A stretch of 64,000 nt of DNA from Propionibacteriaceae bacterium. GTDB lineage: Bacteria; Actinomycetota; Actinomycetes; Propionibacteriales; Propionibacteriaceae. Shown here piece by piece: positions 15,494 through 25,500 of the stretch; the first letter of the stretch is position 1; every line of letters begins with the position of its first letter. The notes under the pieces are model-generated. The model did no database searches, was not told the DNA's origin, and worked only from the letters and a program-made list of their open reading frames with translations. The stretch covers positions 1 to 64,000 of the forward strand of contig JAISAO010000084.1 in the NCBI GenBank assembly GCA_031266665.1, given 5' to 3'. Position numbers and translations under genes: made by a program.

Positions 15494-16821
15494 CAGCGGC
15501 TGCCACCGGGGAGACGGCCCCGGTCGAGATTGCGCCGGTCGAGACGGGAGAGACCGAGGCCGAGGCGCCCCTGCTGGAGCGGCCGGCCGGCCCCTGGGAG
15601 CCGGTGATAGACGACTGGGAGCGGTTGGACGAGCTGATCGACCAGTTGTCGGTCCAGCGCCAGCCCATCGCCTTGGACACCGAGCGGGCCTCCGGCTTCC
15701 GCTACTACGGCCACGCCTACCTGATCCAGCTCAAGACCGTGGACGGCGGCGCCAAGCTGATCGACCCCATCGCCTTGGCCGACCGGCCGCCGGCCGACCT
15801 CTCCCGCCTGGGGGCGGTGATCAACGACCGCGAGTGGATCCTGCACGCCGCCAGCCAGGACCTGCCCTGTTTGGCCGAGCTGGGACTGAGCCCGGTCCGA
15901 CTGTTCGACACCGAGTTGGCGGCCCGGCTGGTGGGCCGGCCCCGGGTCGGACTGGGTCCGCTGGCGGAGGACCTGCTGGGGCTCAGGCTGCGCAAGGACC
16001 ACGCGGCGGCCGACTGGTCGACCCGCCCCCTGCCCGAGGATTGGCTGGTCTACGCCGCCTTGGACGTCGAGCTGCTGCACCAGCTGCGCCAACTGTTGCA
16101 AGACGAATTGGCGGCCCAGGACAAGACCGAGTGGGCCGAGCAAGAGTTCCAACACTGGCTGGAGTGGTCCAAGGAGCCGTCCTCCCCGCCGCCGGACCCG
16201 TGGCGGCGCACCGCCGGTTTGCATCTGGTGCGGTCCCGCCGCGGCCTGGCCGTGGTGCGGCAATTGTGGACGGACCGCGACCAGCTGGCCCGCCAGCTCG
16301 ACCTGGCCCCCAGCCGGCTGCTCAACGACCGGGGGATCACCGACCTGGCCGCCCAGGTGTCCGACTCCGGGACGGTCGACGCCGCCACCTTGGTGGCCGG
16401 ATCGGACTGGTTCCGCCACCGCCAGGCCGCCCGCCACCGCCCGGTCTGGCTGACGGCGGTACGACGGGCGGCCCAATCGACGGAGGCCGACTGGCCGCCG
16501 TTCAAGCGCTCCGACGACGGTCCGCCGCCGCCCCGCCAGTGGAAGCAGACCAACCCGGCGGCGGCCCGGCGCTGGGCCCAGGTGCGCCCGGCGGTCGATC
16601 AGCGGGCGGAACAGCTCGGACTGCCGCCGGAGAACCTGATCAAACCCGAGTCCCTGCGCCGCCTGGCCTGGTCCCCCCGAGGCCGGGGGGCTGACGCCGT
16701 GGCCGCCCAACTGGGCGACCTGGGCGCCCGGCCGTGGCAGTGCGAACAGGTCGCGCCCGTGGTGGCGACCGCCTGGGCCGCCGCCGGCCGCGACTCCAAG
16801 GGTGGGGCCGGCTCGAACTGA
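15490..16821 (+). CDS. rnd: Ribonuclease D (DEDD exonuclease with HRDC domain)
   Basis: 443 residues. 3'-5' exoribonuclease domain with the DEDDy residues: ALDTERASG (Exo I), HAASQDLPCL and FDTELAARL (Exo II), and YAALDVELL (Exo III, Tyr and Asp). WSTRPLP is also family-typical. HRDC-like helical domains occupy ~230-430 (RRGLAVVRQLWTDRDQLARQ; KPESLRRLAW). Role: 3' end processing of stable RNA. GTG overlaps the DUF3000 stop. The first ~35 residues are Glu/Pro/Thr-rich. It is the last gene of the dxs cluster and converges with the CbiX-like gene. Confidence 0.9.
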   Translation: MTAAATGETAPVEIAPVETGETEAEAPLLERPAGPWEPVIDDWERLDELIDQLSVQRQPIALDTERASGFRYYGHAYLIQLKTVDGGAKLIDPIALADRPPADLSRLGAVINDREWILHAASQDLPCLAELGLSPVRLFDTELAARLVGRPRVGLGPLAEDLLGLRLRKDHAAADWSTRPLPEDWLVYAALDVELLHQLRQLLQDELAAQDKTEWAEQEFQHWLEWSKEPSSPPPDPWRRTAGLHLVRSRRGLAVVRQLWTDRDQLARQLDLAPSRLLNDRGITDLAAQVSDSGTVDAATLVAGSDWFRHRQAARHRPVWLTAVRRAAQSTEADWPPFKRSDDGPPPPRQWKQTNPAAARRWAQVRPAVDQRAEQLGLPPENLIKPESLRRLAWSPRGRGADAVAAQLGDLGARPWQCEQVAPVVATAWAAAGRDSKGGAGSN

Positions 16822-16886
16822 GCGCCGTCTGGGATCACGTTCGGGTGGACAGCGGTTGTGACCTCAGTTCTGGCGCGGATCAGGGG

Positions 16887-17678
16887 TCAGGAGCCGACTT
16901 GGGCCAGGTCGACCGGGTCGGCGGTGATCATGGAGTCGATGTCGAGCAGTTCCATGGCGGCGAAGGAGTAGCGCGCCCACACCATGTCCAGCACGGCCGG
17001 GTCGGCGCCGATGGGGGCCGACACCGCCACCGCGCCGTGGCGCCAGGCCTGGCGGGCCTGGGCGATGTAGAAGGGGCCGCCACCCAGGTAGAGAGAGCCG
17101 ACGGCGATGTGGCGGCGACCCTGGCGGCGCAACTCGGCGATGGCCTGGGCGATGCCGGCCCCGGGCTCAGGCGACAGGGCGGCGGCGCAGGGCAGGCGGT
17201 GGTGGCTCCCCCAAAGACGGGCTCGGCGGGCCAGCAGGGCGCCGCCCTGGGCGTCGGCCGGCCCGGCGGCGGACAGGACCAAGGCGTCCAACTCGCTGGC
17301 GCGGGAACTGATCAGGGCGTGGCGCAGGCGGGCGTCCAAGGCTTTGAGCAGCGGGGCCTCGTGGCCGATGGGGCGGGCGACGGCCAGTTTGAGGCCGGGA
17401 TGGGCCGCCCGCACCCGGTCGATGGCGGCGTTGACGGCCGGCCCGTGTTCGACCGCGCTGGTTAGCGGCAGGGGCACGAAGACGACTTCGGCCACCCCCC
17501 GGGCGAGCAGGCGGGAGACGACTTGGACGCCATTGGGCAGACAGCCGCCGATGAAGGCGGCGTTGACCTCGACCTCCGGGCGCAGGCTCTGCAGGACCAC
17601 CCGCAGACGGTGGACGAACTCGTTGACACGGTGGTCACAACTGCCGGGGGACAGCATGACCAGGGCTGGAGCTGGCAT
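16887..17678 (-). CDS. CbiX/SirB-type chelatase-like protein
   Basis: 263 residues made of two similar alpha/beta halves, the sirohydrochlorin cobalto/ferrochelatase layout: N-terminal LVMLSPGSCDHRVNEF, then VVFVPLPLTSAVEHGPAV, later AVARPIGHEAPLLKALDARL, LVLSAAGPAD and VGSLYLGGGPFYIAQARQAW. In active enzymes the first motif is HGSRDP with a metal-binding His; here it is PGSCD, so one ligand is missing and catalysis is doubtful, although EHG and GHE His residues remain. ATG 17678 has an AAGG ribosome-binding site 5 bases upstream; further in-frame starts at 17699 and 17741 exist. No other tetrapyrrole gene lies nearby. Confidence 0.7.
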   Translation of the reverse strand: MPAPALVMLSPGSCDHRVNEFVHRLRVVLQSLRPEVEVNAAFIGGCLPNGVQVVSRLLARGVAEVVFVPLPLTSAVEHGPAVNAAIDRVRAAHPGLKLAVARPIGHEAPLLKALDARLRHALISSRASELDALVLSAAGPADAQGGALLARRARLWGSHHRLPCAAALSPEPGAGIAQAIAELRRQGRRHIAVGSLYLGGGPFYIAQARQAWRHGAVAVSAPIGADPAVLDMVWARYSFAAMELLDIDSMITADPVDLAQVGS

Positions 17679-17871
17679 AAGGCCTTCTCTCTCGATCATG
17701 GCGACCGGTCTGGGCGGAGGCGGGGTCGACTGGTCAAGCATGTGTTCTCAAGCTAAGACTGGCTCATCCCAGAGGTTAGGCGCAAATCTCCTGTCTACTA
17801 TTTGAGACTACGGGCGGATCTAGAGTGAGACGACGGCTCGGATAGGCCAGCCCGACGGCCGTCGGCCAAGG

Positions 17872-19005
17872 TCAGGGGAGCGGGATCGGGCGCTGCCCCG
17901 AGGCCTGGATCGGGGTCGGCCGGCGGCGGGTGGGGCGGAGTTGGGCCAAGAGGATGGCGGCGAACATCAGGGCGCAGCCGGCCGCCTCCCGAGGACTGAG
18001 GCGTTCGCCCAGGCAGACCGCCCCGGCCAGGACGGCGAAGGGGGCCTCCAAGGACATCACCAAGGAGGCCAGAGCGGGCGGGGCCAGACGCTGGCCCAGG
18101 GCCTGGGCGGTGAAGGCCACCCCCGAGCTGAGGATGCCGGCGAAGGCCAGGGCCGGCAGGGCCGCGGCCACGGCCGCCCACCAGTGGCCGGGAGGGATGG
18201 CGATGAAGCCGGCGTCGGCCCAGGGGCAGACCGCCAGAGATAGGACACCGGCGGTCAGGAATTGGGCCAGGCACAGCCGCAGGGCCTGACCGTGTTGGAC
18301 CAGGCGGTCGACCAGCAGGATTTGGACCGTCCAGCAGGCCGCCCCGGCCAAGATCACCAGATCGCCCCGGGCCCAAGACCAGCCCGGGGAGACGCACAAC
18401 AAATAGAGGCCGACCAGAGACAGGCCCACGGCCGGCCAGACCTGCCAGCCGGCCCGCCGCCCCCAGAACAGCCCGGCCACGGGCACCAGCACGATGTAGA
18501 GAGTGGTCAAGAACCCGGCCTTGCCGGCCTCGACCTCGACCAGGCCGGCCTGTTGCAGGTTCGAGGCGGCGAATAGGGCCAGCCCGCAGACCACCCCGCC
18601 CAACATCAGGCCGACCCCGGAGCGGGCGGGGGCGGTCGGGGCGACCGAGGCGGCGGGACGGGGGGGAGTGTCCGGGCGGGCGGGGGAAGGCGAACTGCTC
18701 AGGGCCTTCGAACCGCTTGGGGCCTCCGGGTGATCGGCGGCGGGCCAGGCTGCCGGGGCGGCCGTCCGGCGGCGGGAGCGGGACAGCCGGCCAGTCACCG
18801 CCAGGGCCACCCCGACGGTGGCGGCCCCGAGCAGGCAGCGCAGGCCGTTGAAGAGGAAAGGGCCGATATGGTCCATGCCGGTCCGCTGAGGGACGAAAGT
18901 GAAGCCCCAAATGACGGCGGCCAAAGCCAAGATGAGGGTTCCCCGCCGCGCCTGGGCCGACTGGGAGGTCGGCCGGGCGGTCGGCGGAGCGGCGGTTCGA
19001 GTCAT
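17872..19005 (-). CDS. EamA/DMT-family transporter
   Basis: 377 residues with about ten hydrophobic segments in two EamA repeats. The first starts GTLILALAAVIWGFTFVPQR (the family's WG.TF motif) and the second RGDLVILAGAACWTVQILLV. GERLSPREAAGCALMFAAIL is the usual C-terminal EamA ending. Likely a drug/metabolite or amino-acid-type permease of the inner membrane; substrate unknown. A ~50-residue Arg/Pro/Ser/Ala-rich insertion (after TGRLSRSRRRT) lies in the cytoplasmic loop between the second and third segments. An overlapping frame 17798-19150 is longer but lacks hydrophobic segments and is rejected. Confidence 0.85.
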   Translation of the reverse strand: MTRTAAPPTARPTSQSAQARRGTLILALAAVIWGFTFVPQRTGMDHIGPFLFNGLRCLLGAATVGVALAVTGRLSRSRRRTAAPAAWPAADHPEAPSGSKALSSSPSPARPDTPPRPAASVAPTAPARSGVGLMLGGVVCGLALFAASNLQQAGLVEVEAGKAGFLTTLYIVLVPVAGLFWGRRAGWQVWPAVGLSLVGLYLLCVSPGWSWARGDLVILAGAACWTVQILLVDRLVQHGQALRLCLAQFLTAGVLSLAVCPWADAGFIAIPPGHWWAAVAAALPALAFAGILSSGVAFTAQALGQRLAPPALASLVMSLEAPFAVLAGAVCLGERLSPREAAGCALMFAAILLAQLRPTRRRPTPIQASGQRPIPLP

Positions 19006-19145
19006 GGCGCAGGCGATTATGCCAGCGCTGGCCGGGCCGCGCTTCGGACCGGGGCGGCGAGGCCGAGCTGAGGGACCACTCGGGACCCCGGCGACGTGAC
19101 CGGAGCTGGACGACTAGGCCGGACCGGGCGGGGAGGCGTGCGGCT

Positions 19146-19296
19146 GGCATAAGTTTGACGGGTAGATATCGAGGGAGTGCCTGTCGCTGAGGGGAGAAGC
19201 GTTCGTCTGGCAGAAGTTTGGCGGGCGTCCCGCAGAAGCTTGATCGGTTGTCGGCGTAGGCAAATTGTCCACCCCCGACACTTGATCGGTTGAGGG
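19146..19296 (+). repeat. Four degenerate direct repeats upstream of the giant surface-protein gene
   Basis: Related ~19-bp units: ggcataagtttgacgggtag (19146), ggcagaagtttggcgggcg (19209), cgcagaagcttgatcggttg (19231) and cgacacttgatcggttgag (19276). Start-to-start distances are 63, 22 and 45 bases, close to multiples of two helical turns. The last unit contains the predicted -35 box. This looks like a regulator-binding array. Confidence 0.5.
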
Positions 19297-19309
19297 GGCG
19301 AGCTACACT
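19282..19309 (+). promoter_or_regulatory. Predicted promoter of the giant surface-protein gene
   Basis: TTGATC (19282-19287), 16-base spacer, TACACT (19304-19309). Transcription from about 19316 would give a ~205-base leader before ATG 19522. The leader can fold a stem (agcggg...agc with gct...cccgct, roughly 19318-19351). The -35 lies inside the fourth direct repeat. Confidence 0.45.
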
Positions 19310-19521
19310 TCGACGGTGAGCGGGAGCAGCAGACTTTCAGCATTGCTGGACCCGCTCGCACTGGATGGGGCTAACAGACCTTCGATCATCGGCCCCGATC
19401 CAGGTTGTGGTGGGGCACCAGACACCTGTTCGGTATCCCTGCTTCAGCGAGCGAGGCCGACCGTTTCCTCTGCCGGCCTCGTCCGTCGTCTATCGATAGT
19501 TCGACCAAGGTGGTTTTCGAC

Positions 19522-22500
19522 ATGTCCTCTGTCTCCGCATCCCCTGCTTGCGCTGCGCGCTCCCCCCGCCAGTTGTTCAAACCGCTGGCCTGGCTGATCG
19601 CCTTAGTCCTGGCGGTCGGGGGGGTGACCTTCTACCAGGGCGAGGTCTCGGCCCCCGAGGCTCAGGCCGTCACCTTGGGGGGCGGCTGGGACGGCGTCTT
19701 CCGCGAGGACCAACTGTGGTTCACCTATGACGGCGACGACATCGGCGGCTGGACCAACCCCGGCAGCATGATGAATGACGACGGGACGTTGGTCGATTTG
19801 ACGTTGGCCAACCGGACGCAGTGGTTCGACAAGGCCGGGTCGGCCAACGGCGCCGGGATCGATACCACTCGGCAAACCATCGCCGTCGGCCCGTTGTTCA
19901 TGTCTGAGGGGAACAAGAGCCTGGCCATGGCGGCTTTCGGCTCCGGCGCCAGTGGTATTACTGTGATCGGACCGAAGACGGCGAGTGGGCAGGTCAACGC
20001 TGTCAACTGGGACAGTTTGTCGATCAACGATCCGAATGGTAATAGCTGCCGATTCGGCGACAAGTGGTCCGGCGAGGTCAACCAGAAGAACGGTTATCTT
20101 TACGTCGTCGGGAAGCTCGGCCCCGACTGGAGCGGGACCAACGCCACGGGTGAGCCCGCCGGTTTCGAGGTGGCGATCTACAAGCTGGGGCACGATGGGA
20201 CGTCGGACGGGACGTCGGAGTGCCTGATCAGCTCGATCAACAGTATTATCTACTCGAAGTCCGGCAAGTCGGTCAATCAGCAGTGGAACGAGCGCTTCCC
20301 CAATAACACCCTCACCACCAACAGTTGGAACGTCTCGTCCGACATGGCCATCGACGCCAATGGTAATCTCTACCTCTGGGCGCGCTACAACGGCAGCAAC
20401 GGTGACTCTCGCCACGTTCTGTTGTCGCTCCAGCCGCCGACCGACGACGACGGCGATTACGACCCGAGCGGCACTTGGTACTACGAGGTGGCGCGGTTCT
20501 TCGACGCCGCCGCCCCCCACGACTCCAGCCGGGCTAACGGCATGGCCTTTCTCAACGGCAAGCTTTACCTTTTTCTCAACAGCACCCGTTATATTCAAGA
20601 GTGGGACACCTTGAGCGGTGCCGTTGTGAGCCGAGGGAGAATAAATGAATCCGGCAACGACTTAGCCTCGGCCCAGATGGCGCCGGTGGTTCAGGGCACG
20701 ATCTACAACGACGCTGACGGCGACGGCGTGCTCAGCGCGGCCGAGAAGACGACCGGCGTGCCCAACATCGAGGTCGAGATCTGGCAGCAGAACGGCTCCG
20801 AGGCCCCGGCCCTCAAAGGCACACTGACGACGAACGCCTCGGGCGTCTACCACGGCCTGCTGCCCTCTTCGACGGATAATTTCTACCTGCGGGTCAAGCA
20901 GCCCCAGATCAACGGCGTTAACGCCCTGCAGACCTACGCCTCCGGCGGCACTTTCTTCTACGACTCCGACGGCCAGGGCGACCGGGACCCGGACGAGGAG
21001 ATCAACACGGTCACCCCCTACTGCCACAACGTCGGCGGCGACTACAGCCCGGTGCAGCTGCCGGCGCGAACGACTGACGATGAGAAAGTGACGGCCGGGT
21101 TCGACTGCCGGGGCGCCAGGGCCGACCGGATCGACCCCAGCGATGTGACCAACCCCCTGGCCGCCGTCGGTGGGGCCTACATCGTGACCAAGGTGGACAT
21201 GAACTCGGATCTGGTGGTGGCTGAGGCCGACTTCGGCCTCAGCATCGCCGGGGCCTCCTTCGGCGACGCCAAGGCCAATGTCAACTCGACCATCGCCGCC
21301 AACGGCCCCCGCTTCGTCAACACCACCGCCCAGCGGGTCTGGCTCGGCGCCCAGGCGGCTTCAGGCCAGAGCAACGGCGTCAACGACGCCAACTCCAACG
21401 CCCACGCCAGCGATGACGGCGTCGTCCTGGTGGACGGCAACGGCCAGGAGCTGGCGCTGCAGAACCAGGTCCTGGCCGCCGGGGTGGGCTACAAGCTGCG
21501 GGCCACCGCTGCGTCCGACCCGGCCCTGGGGGCGGGCCGGGCCGGGGTCTTCGTGGCCGGCTGGTCCTCGGAGAAGTCCTCGCCGGCCGCGCTGGCCGCG
21601 AACAACCCCCTCATGGTCTACGGCTCGACCGACGACCAGGGGAGGGTCGAGTCGACCAACTATGTGGTCGACCCGACCATCTCCAGCACCACCCAAGGGG
21701 TGATGCGCTTCATCGCCTCCCAGAACGACACCATCGCCACGCCCGACAACAGCAGCGCCTTGCAGCAGTACGCCCCGGCCCGGAACAGCTCGGCCGCCAA
21801 CAACCAGCCCTGGGTGTCGGCGGGCGAGGTCGAGGACTACCAGGTCTGGTTCGCCGGCAGCATCGTGCGGGCCTCCCTGACCACCAACGGCGGAGCCCTG
21901 CCCTCGACCAGCGCCCTGGGCTACTCGATCAGCAACATCGCCGCCGCAGTCGCAGCCGCCCCCTGGAGCAGCAGCGGCGGCGTCAGCCAGGGCAGCCTCT
22001 TCACCACCGCCAGCAACGTCGCCCGGACCTCGCCCACGGCCCATCCGGTCAACTCGACGGCGGCGGCCACCACCGTCACCCTGACCGGCGGCGTGCCCAG
22101 CGGCTGGAGCCTGCAAGACATCGTCTGCCGCACCACCACCTCCGGTGTGGCCCTGGCCGAGGGCACGCTGCCGGGCGTGACCTATGACAAGGCGGCCGCC
22201 CAGCCCAGCGTCACCATCGCGGCCAACTCCTTCGCCACCACCGACGGCGCGGCCGGCAACGACATCCACGACGTCACCTGCGACTTCCAGCTGTCGCGGG
22301 CGGCCAGTCCGACCAACAGCTCCTTCGTCTTGGACGTCGACACCACCAAGGTGGGCCAGGACATCACCGGCACGGTGACGGTGCGGGACGACTCCGACCC
22401 GGCCCAGCCGCTGTCGGGCCAGCGGGTGGACCTCAGCTCCGACGCCGCCGACGTCACGCTGAAGGACTCGGCCGGCAATGTCATCACCTCCTGCACGACC

Positions 22501-25500
22501 GGCGCGGACGGCTCCTGCCAGGTCAAGATCTCGTCCACCCAGGTCGGGACCTATACCAACGCCATCCACGCCCGGGTCAACAGCATCGAGGCCGGCGGCA
22601 ACGGCCAGCCGGGGGCGGTCAGCCCCCAGACGGTCAGCTTCACCGCCGCCCAGGCCGACCCGGCCAACTCTTGGCTGGAGATCACGCCGGCCGACTTGTC
22701 CCAGACCGTCGACAGCGACTACAGCGCCCAGGCGACGGCCCGCGACAGCCTGGGCAACCCGGTCCCGGACACCACCGTGGCCTTCACCTCGGACGACCCC
22801 TCGGTCACTTTCTCCGACAATGCCAGCTGTGTCACGGGGCCGACCGGCGTCTGCCAGGTGAGTTTCACCTCGCAGGTGGCCGGCGGGCCCTACCCCGTCC
22901 ACGCCCTGGTGGACGGCCAAGACGCGGGCGGCCAGACGAATGACGGCACCGTCGACCAGTCCAAGCAGTCGCCCCAGTCACGCTCCTTCACGGCCGGCCC
23001 CGTGGCCTCGACCTGTGACCAGGACGCCCCGCGCTGCAGCTCCCTGCGGGTCTTGGACCCGAGCGTGACGACCGGCCAGTACGCCCAGCTCCAGATCACC
23101 TTGACCGACGTCCACGGCAACCCGGTGACGGGTAAGTCTCGGGCCGACATGGTCTTGTCCGCCTCCGCCGGCCTGACCTTCCTGCCTAATTTCACGGAGC
23201 CGGAGCCCGGGGTCTACATGAGCTGGGTGACGACCGTTATGGTGGGCGATTACACCGTCTACGCCACCCCGGCGCCGCTCACCTCCGCCCAGCGGCTGTC
23301 CGGCCAGGTCAACTTCAGGGCCGGCGACCCGGCGGCCTGGTGTATACCGCCGGGGGAGACCGTCGCCCAGCCGGGCTCGCGTCTGAGCTTGGACACCACC
23401 TTGGCCCGGCCGGTGTCCGGCGGCCAGCACGTCATCACCGCCACCTTGGTCGACGGCTACTGCAACCCGGTGGCGGGCGTCCCCGTGGCCTGGCAGCCGG
23501 CCACCGCTCTGACCGTCGACCAGGCCAACACCACCGCTGTGACCGGCGCCGACGGGACGGCCCAGCTGACGGTCGGCTCGGCCACGGCGGCCGACCCGGG
23601 GCACCAGGTCAGAGCCACCTACGGGACCGGCCAGACGGCCTTCGTCCATGACAACGACAGCCGGGGACAGGCCGGGTCGCTGACCGACGGCCTGGTCTAC
23701 GCCGCCTTCGCGGCCGTCAGCTGCTCACCGACCAACTCGGCCTTCGTGGCGCAGAAAGTGTCGGCCGAGGTGTCCGAGGCCGAGACCGATCCCAGGCATC
23801 CGACCAGGGGCGTCACCTTCGGCATCTGGCTGCGGACCGGGAGCACCAACATGGGTCCCTGCGAGGGCATCGCGCCGACAGTGACGGTTGACGGATCGGC
23901 CCAGGTGAGCATGGTGCGAATCGAGAACGAGAACAACGCCGCGGTCTACTGGGCCACGGTGACGGACAAGACGGCCGAGACGGTCCAGGTGACGGTCAAA
24001 CTCGGCAACGACCTGATCTCCCCGAGCCAAATACCAACGATGCCGACCACCAACCCGCAGCCGGTCACCTTCACGGCCGGCGCCCCGGTGCCGGGCTCCT
24101 GCCAGGCGGCCGACGGCACGACCCAGGTGGGCTCGCGGGTCGAGATCGACAACGCCGACTTCAAAGTCATCGGCGGCCAGGAGGGCCACAGCGCCACCGC
24201 CACCTTGGTGGACAGGTTCTGCAACCCGGTCCCCGGGGCCCAGGTGACCTGGACGCCGGCCACCTTGTTGAACCTCAACCCGGCCAGCCCGACTAGCACC
24301 GGCCCGGACGGCAAGACCACGGTCTTCGCCACCTCGAACACTCCGGGCAGCTACTCGCTCCAGGCCGCCATCACGGCCGGCGCGCTGCCCGGCTCGCCTC
24401 TGACGGCCAACTTCAAGGTCGGTCAGTGCACGGCCGGCCCCGACGGCACCAGCCGCTTCACGGTCGATCGGACCGAGGCCCCGGCCGGCTCGACCGGCGT
24501 CGGCCTGACAATCAGCTTGACCGACGCCGTGGGCGTGCCCTGCGAGCTGGACGATCTCTCCCAGCTGACGGTGACACCCGACCCGGCCTCGGCCGCCGCG
24601 GTCTCGCCCCTGACGGCCGGCGCCACCGGGGTCTTCACCGCCCAGGTGAGCGACGACAAGGCCGAGACCGTCCCGGTGACGGTCCAGCTGTCCGGCCAGC
24701 CCATCAACCCGGCGGCCCCGGCGACGGCCAACCCGCAGCCGCTCAAGTTCACCGTCGGCGCGGTCTCGAAGGACAGGTCGACCTGGACCATCAGCCCGTC
24801 CCAAGCCGAGGCCGGTTCCGAGTTCAGCGCCCGCCTGACGGCCCGGGACGCCCTGGACAACCCGGTGACCGGTCTGACCGCCGCCGAGCTGGCCCTGGGC
24901 TTCGACGCCAACGGCGCCATGACGGTGCTGTCCGGCCCGGACGAGGCCGCCCCCGGCGTCTACCAGTACCAGCTGACCCAGACCGAGGCCCAGACCTACA
25001 GCGCCACGATGACGGTCAACCAGGGCACGGTCGACCCGGCGGACGACTTCAGCTTGTCGGCCGACGCCACCGTGGTCCACGGGCCGCTGTCGGCGGCCAA
25101 CTCCCACGTCACGGCCTCCCCGGCCGGGCCGCAGCAGGTCGGCGTCAACTATCTGGTGACGGTGACGGCGGCCGACGCCTTGGACAACCCGGTGGCCGAC
25201 CTGACGGCCGACCAGTTCACGGTCTTGGGCCAGCTGGCCGAGACCTCGGATCCGGCCAGCGACATCCGGGCGGTCAACTGGGTCAACCGGGGCGACGGCT
25301 CCTACACCTTCCAGCTGACCTCGACCAAGGCCGAGACCTATCAGGTCTACGCCCAGGTGTCGGGCCAGAGCCTGGCGGAGCATCCGACGGTGGCCTTCGA
25401 GGCCGGCGGCGTCTGCGTGGCCGGCTGCACCCCGGACGACCCCAGCCACGTCACCCGGGTGACCCTGGTTGAAAATAACCGTTTGGCCGACGGGTTGCAG

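Noticed and set aside
17798-19150. A 450-codon minus-strand frame overlapping the EamA gene
   Set aside because: It is longer than the EamA frame but lacks membrane segments and family motifs; the EamA frame has both.
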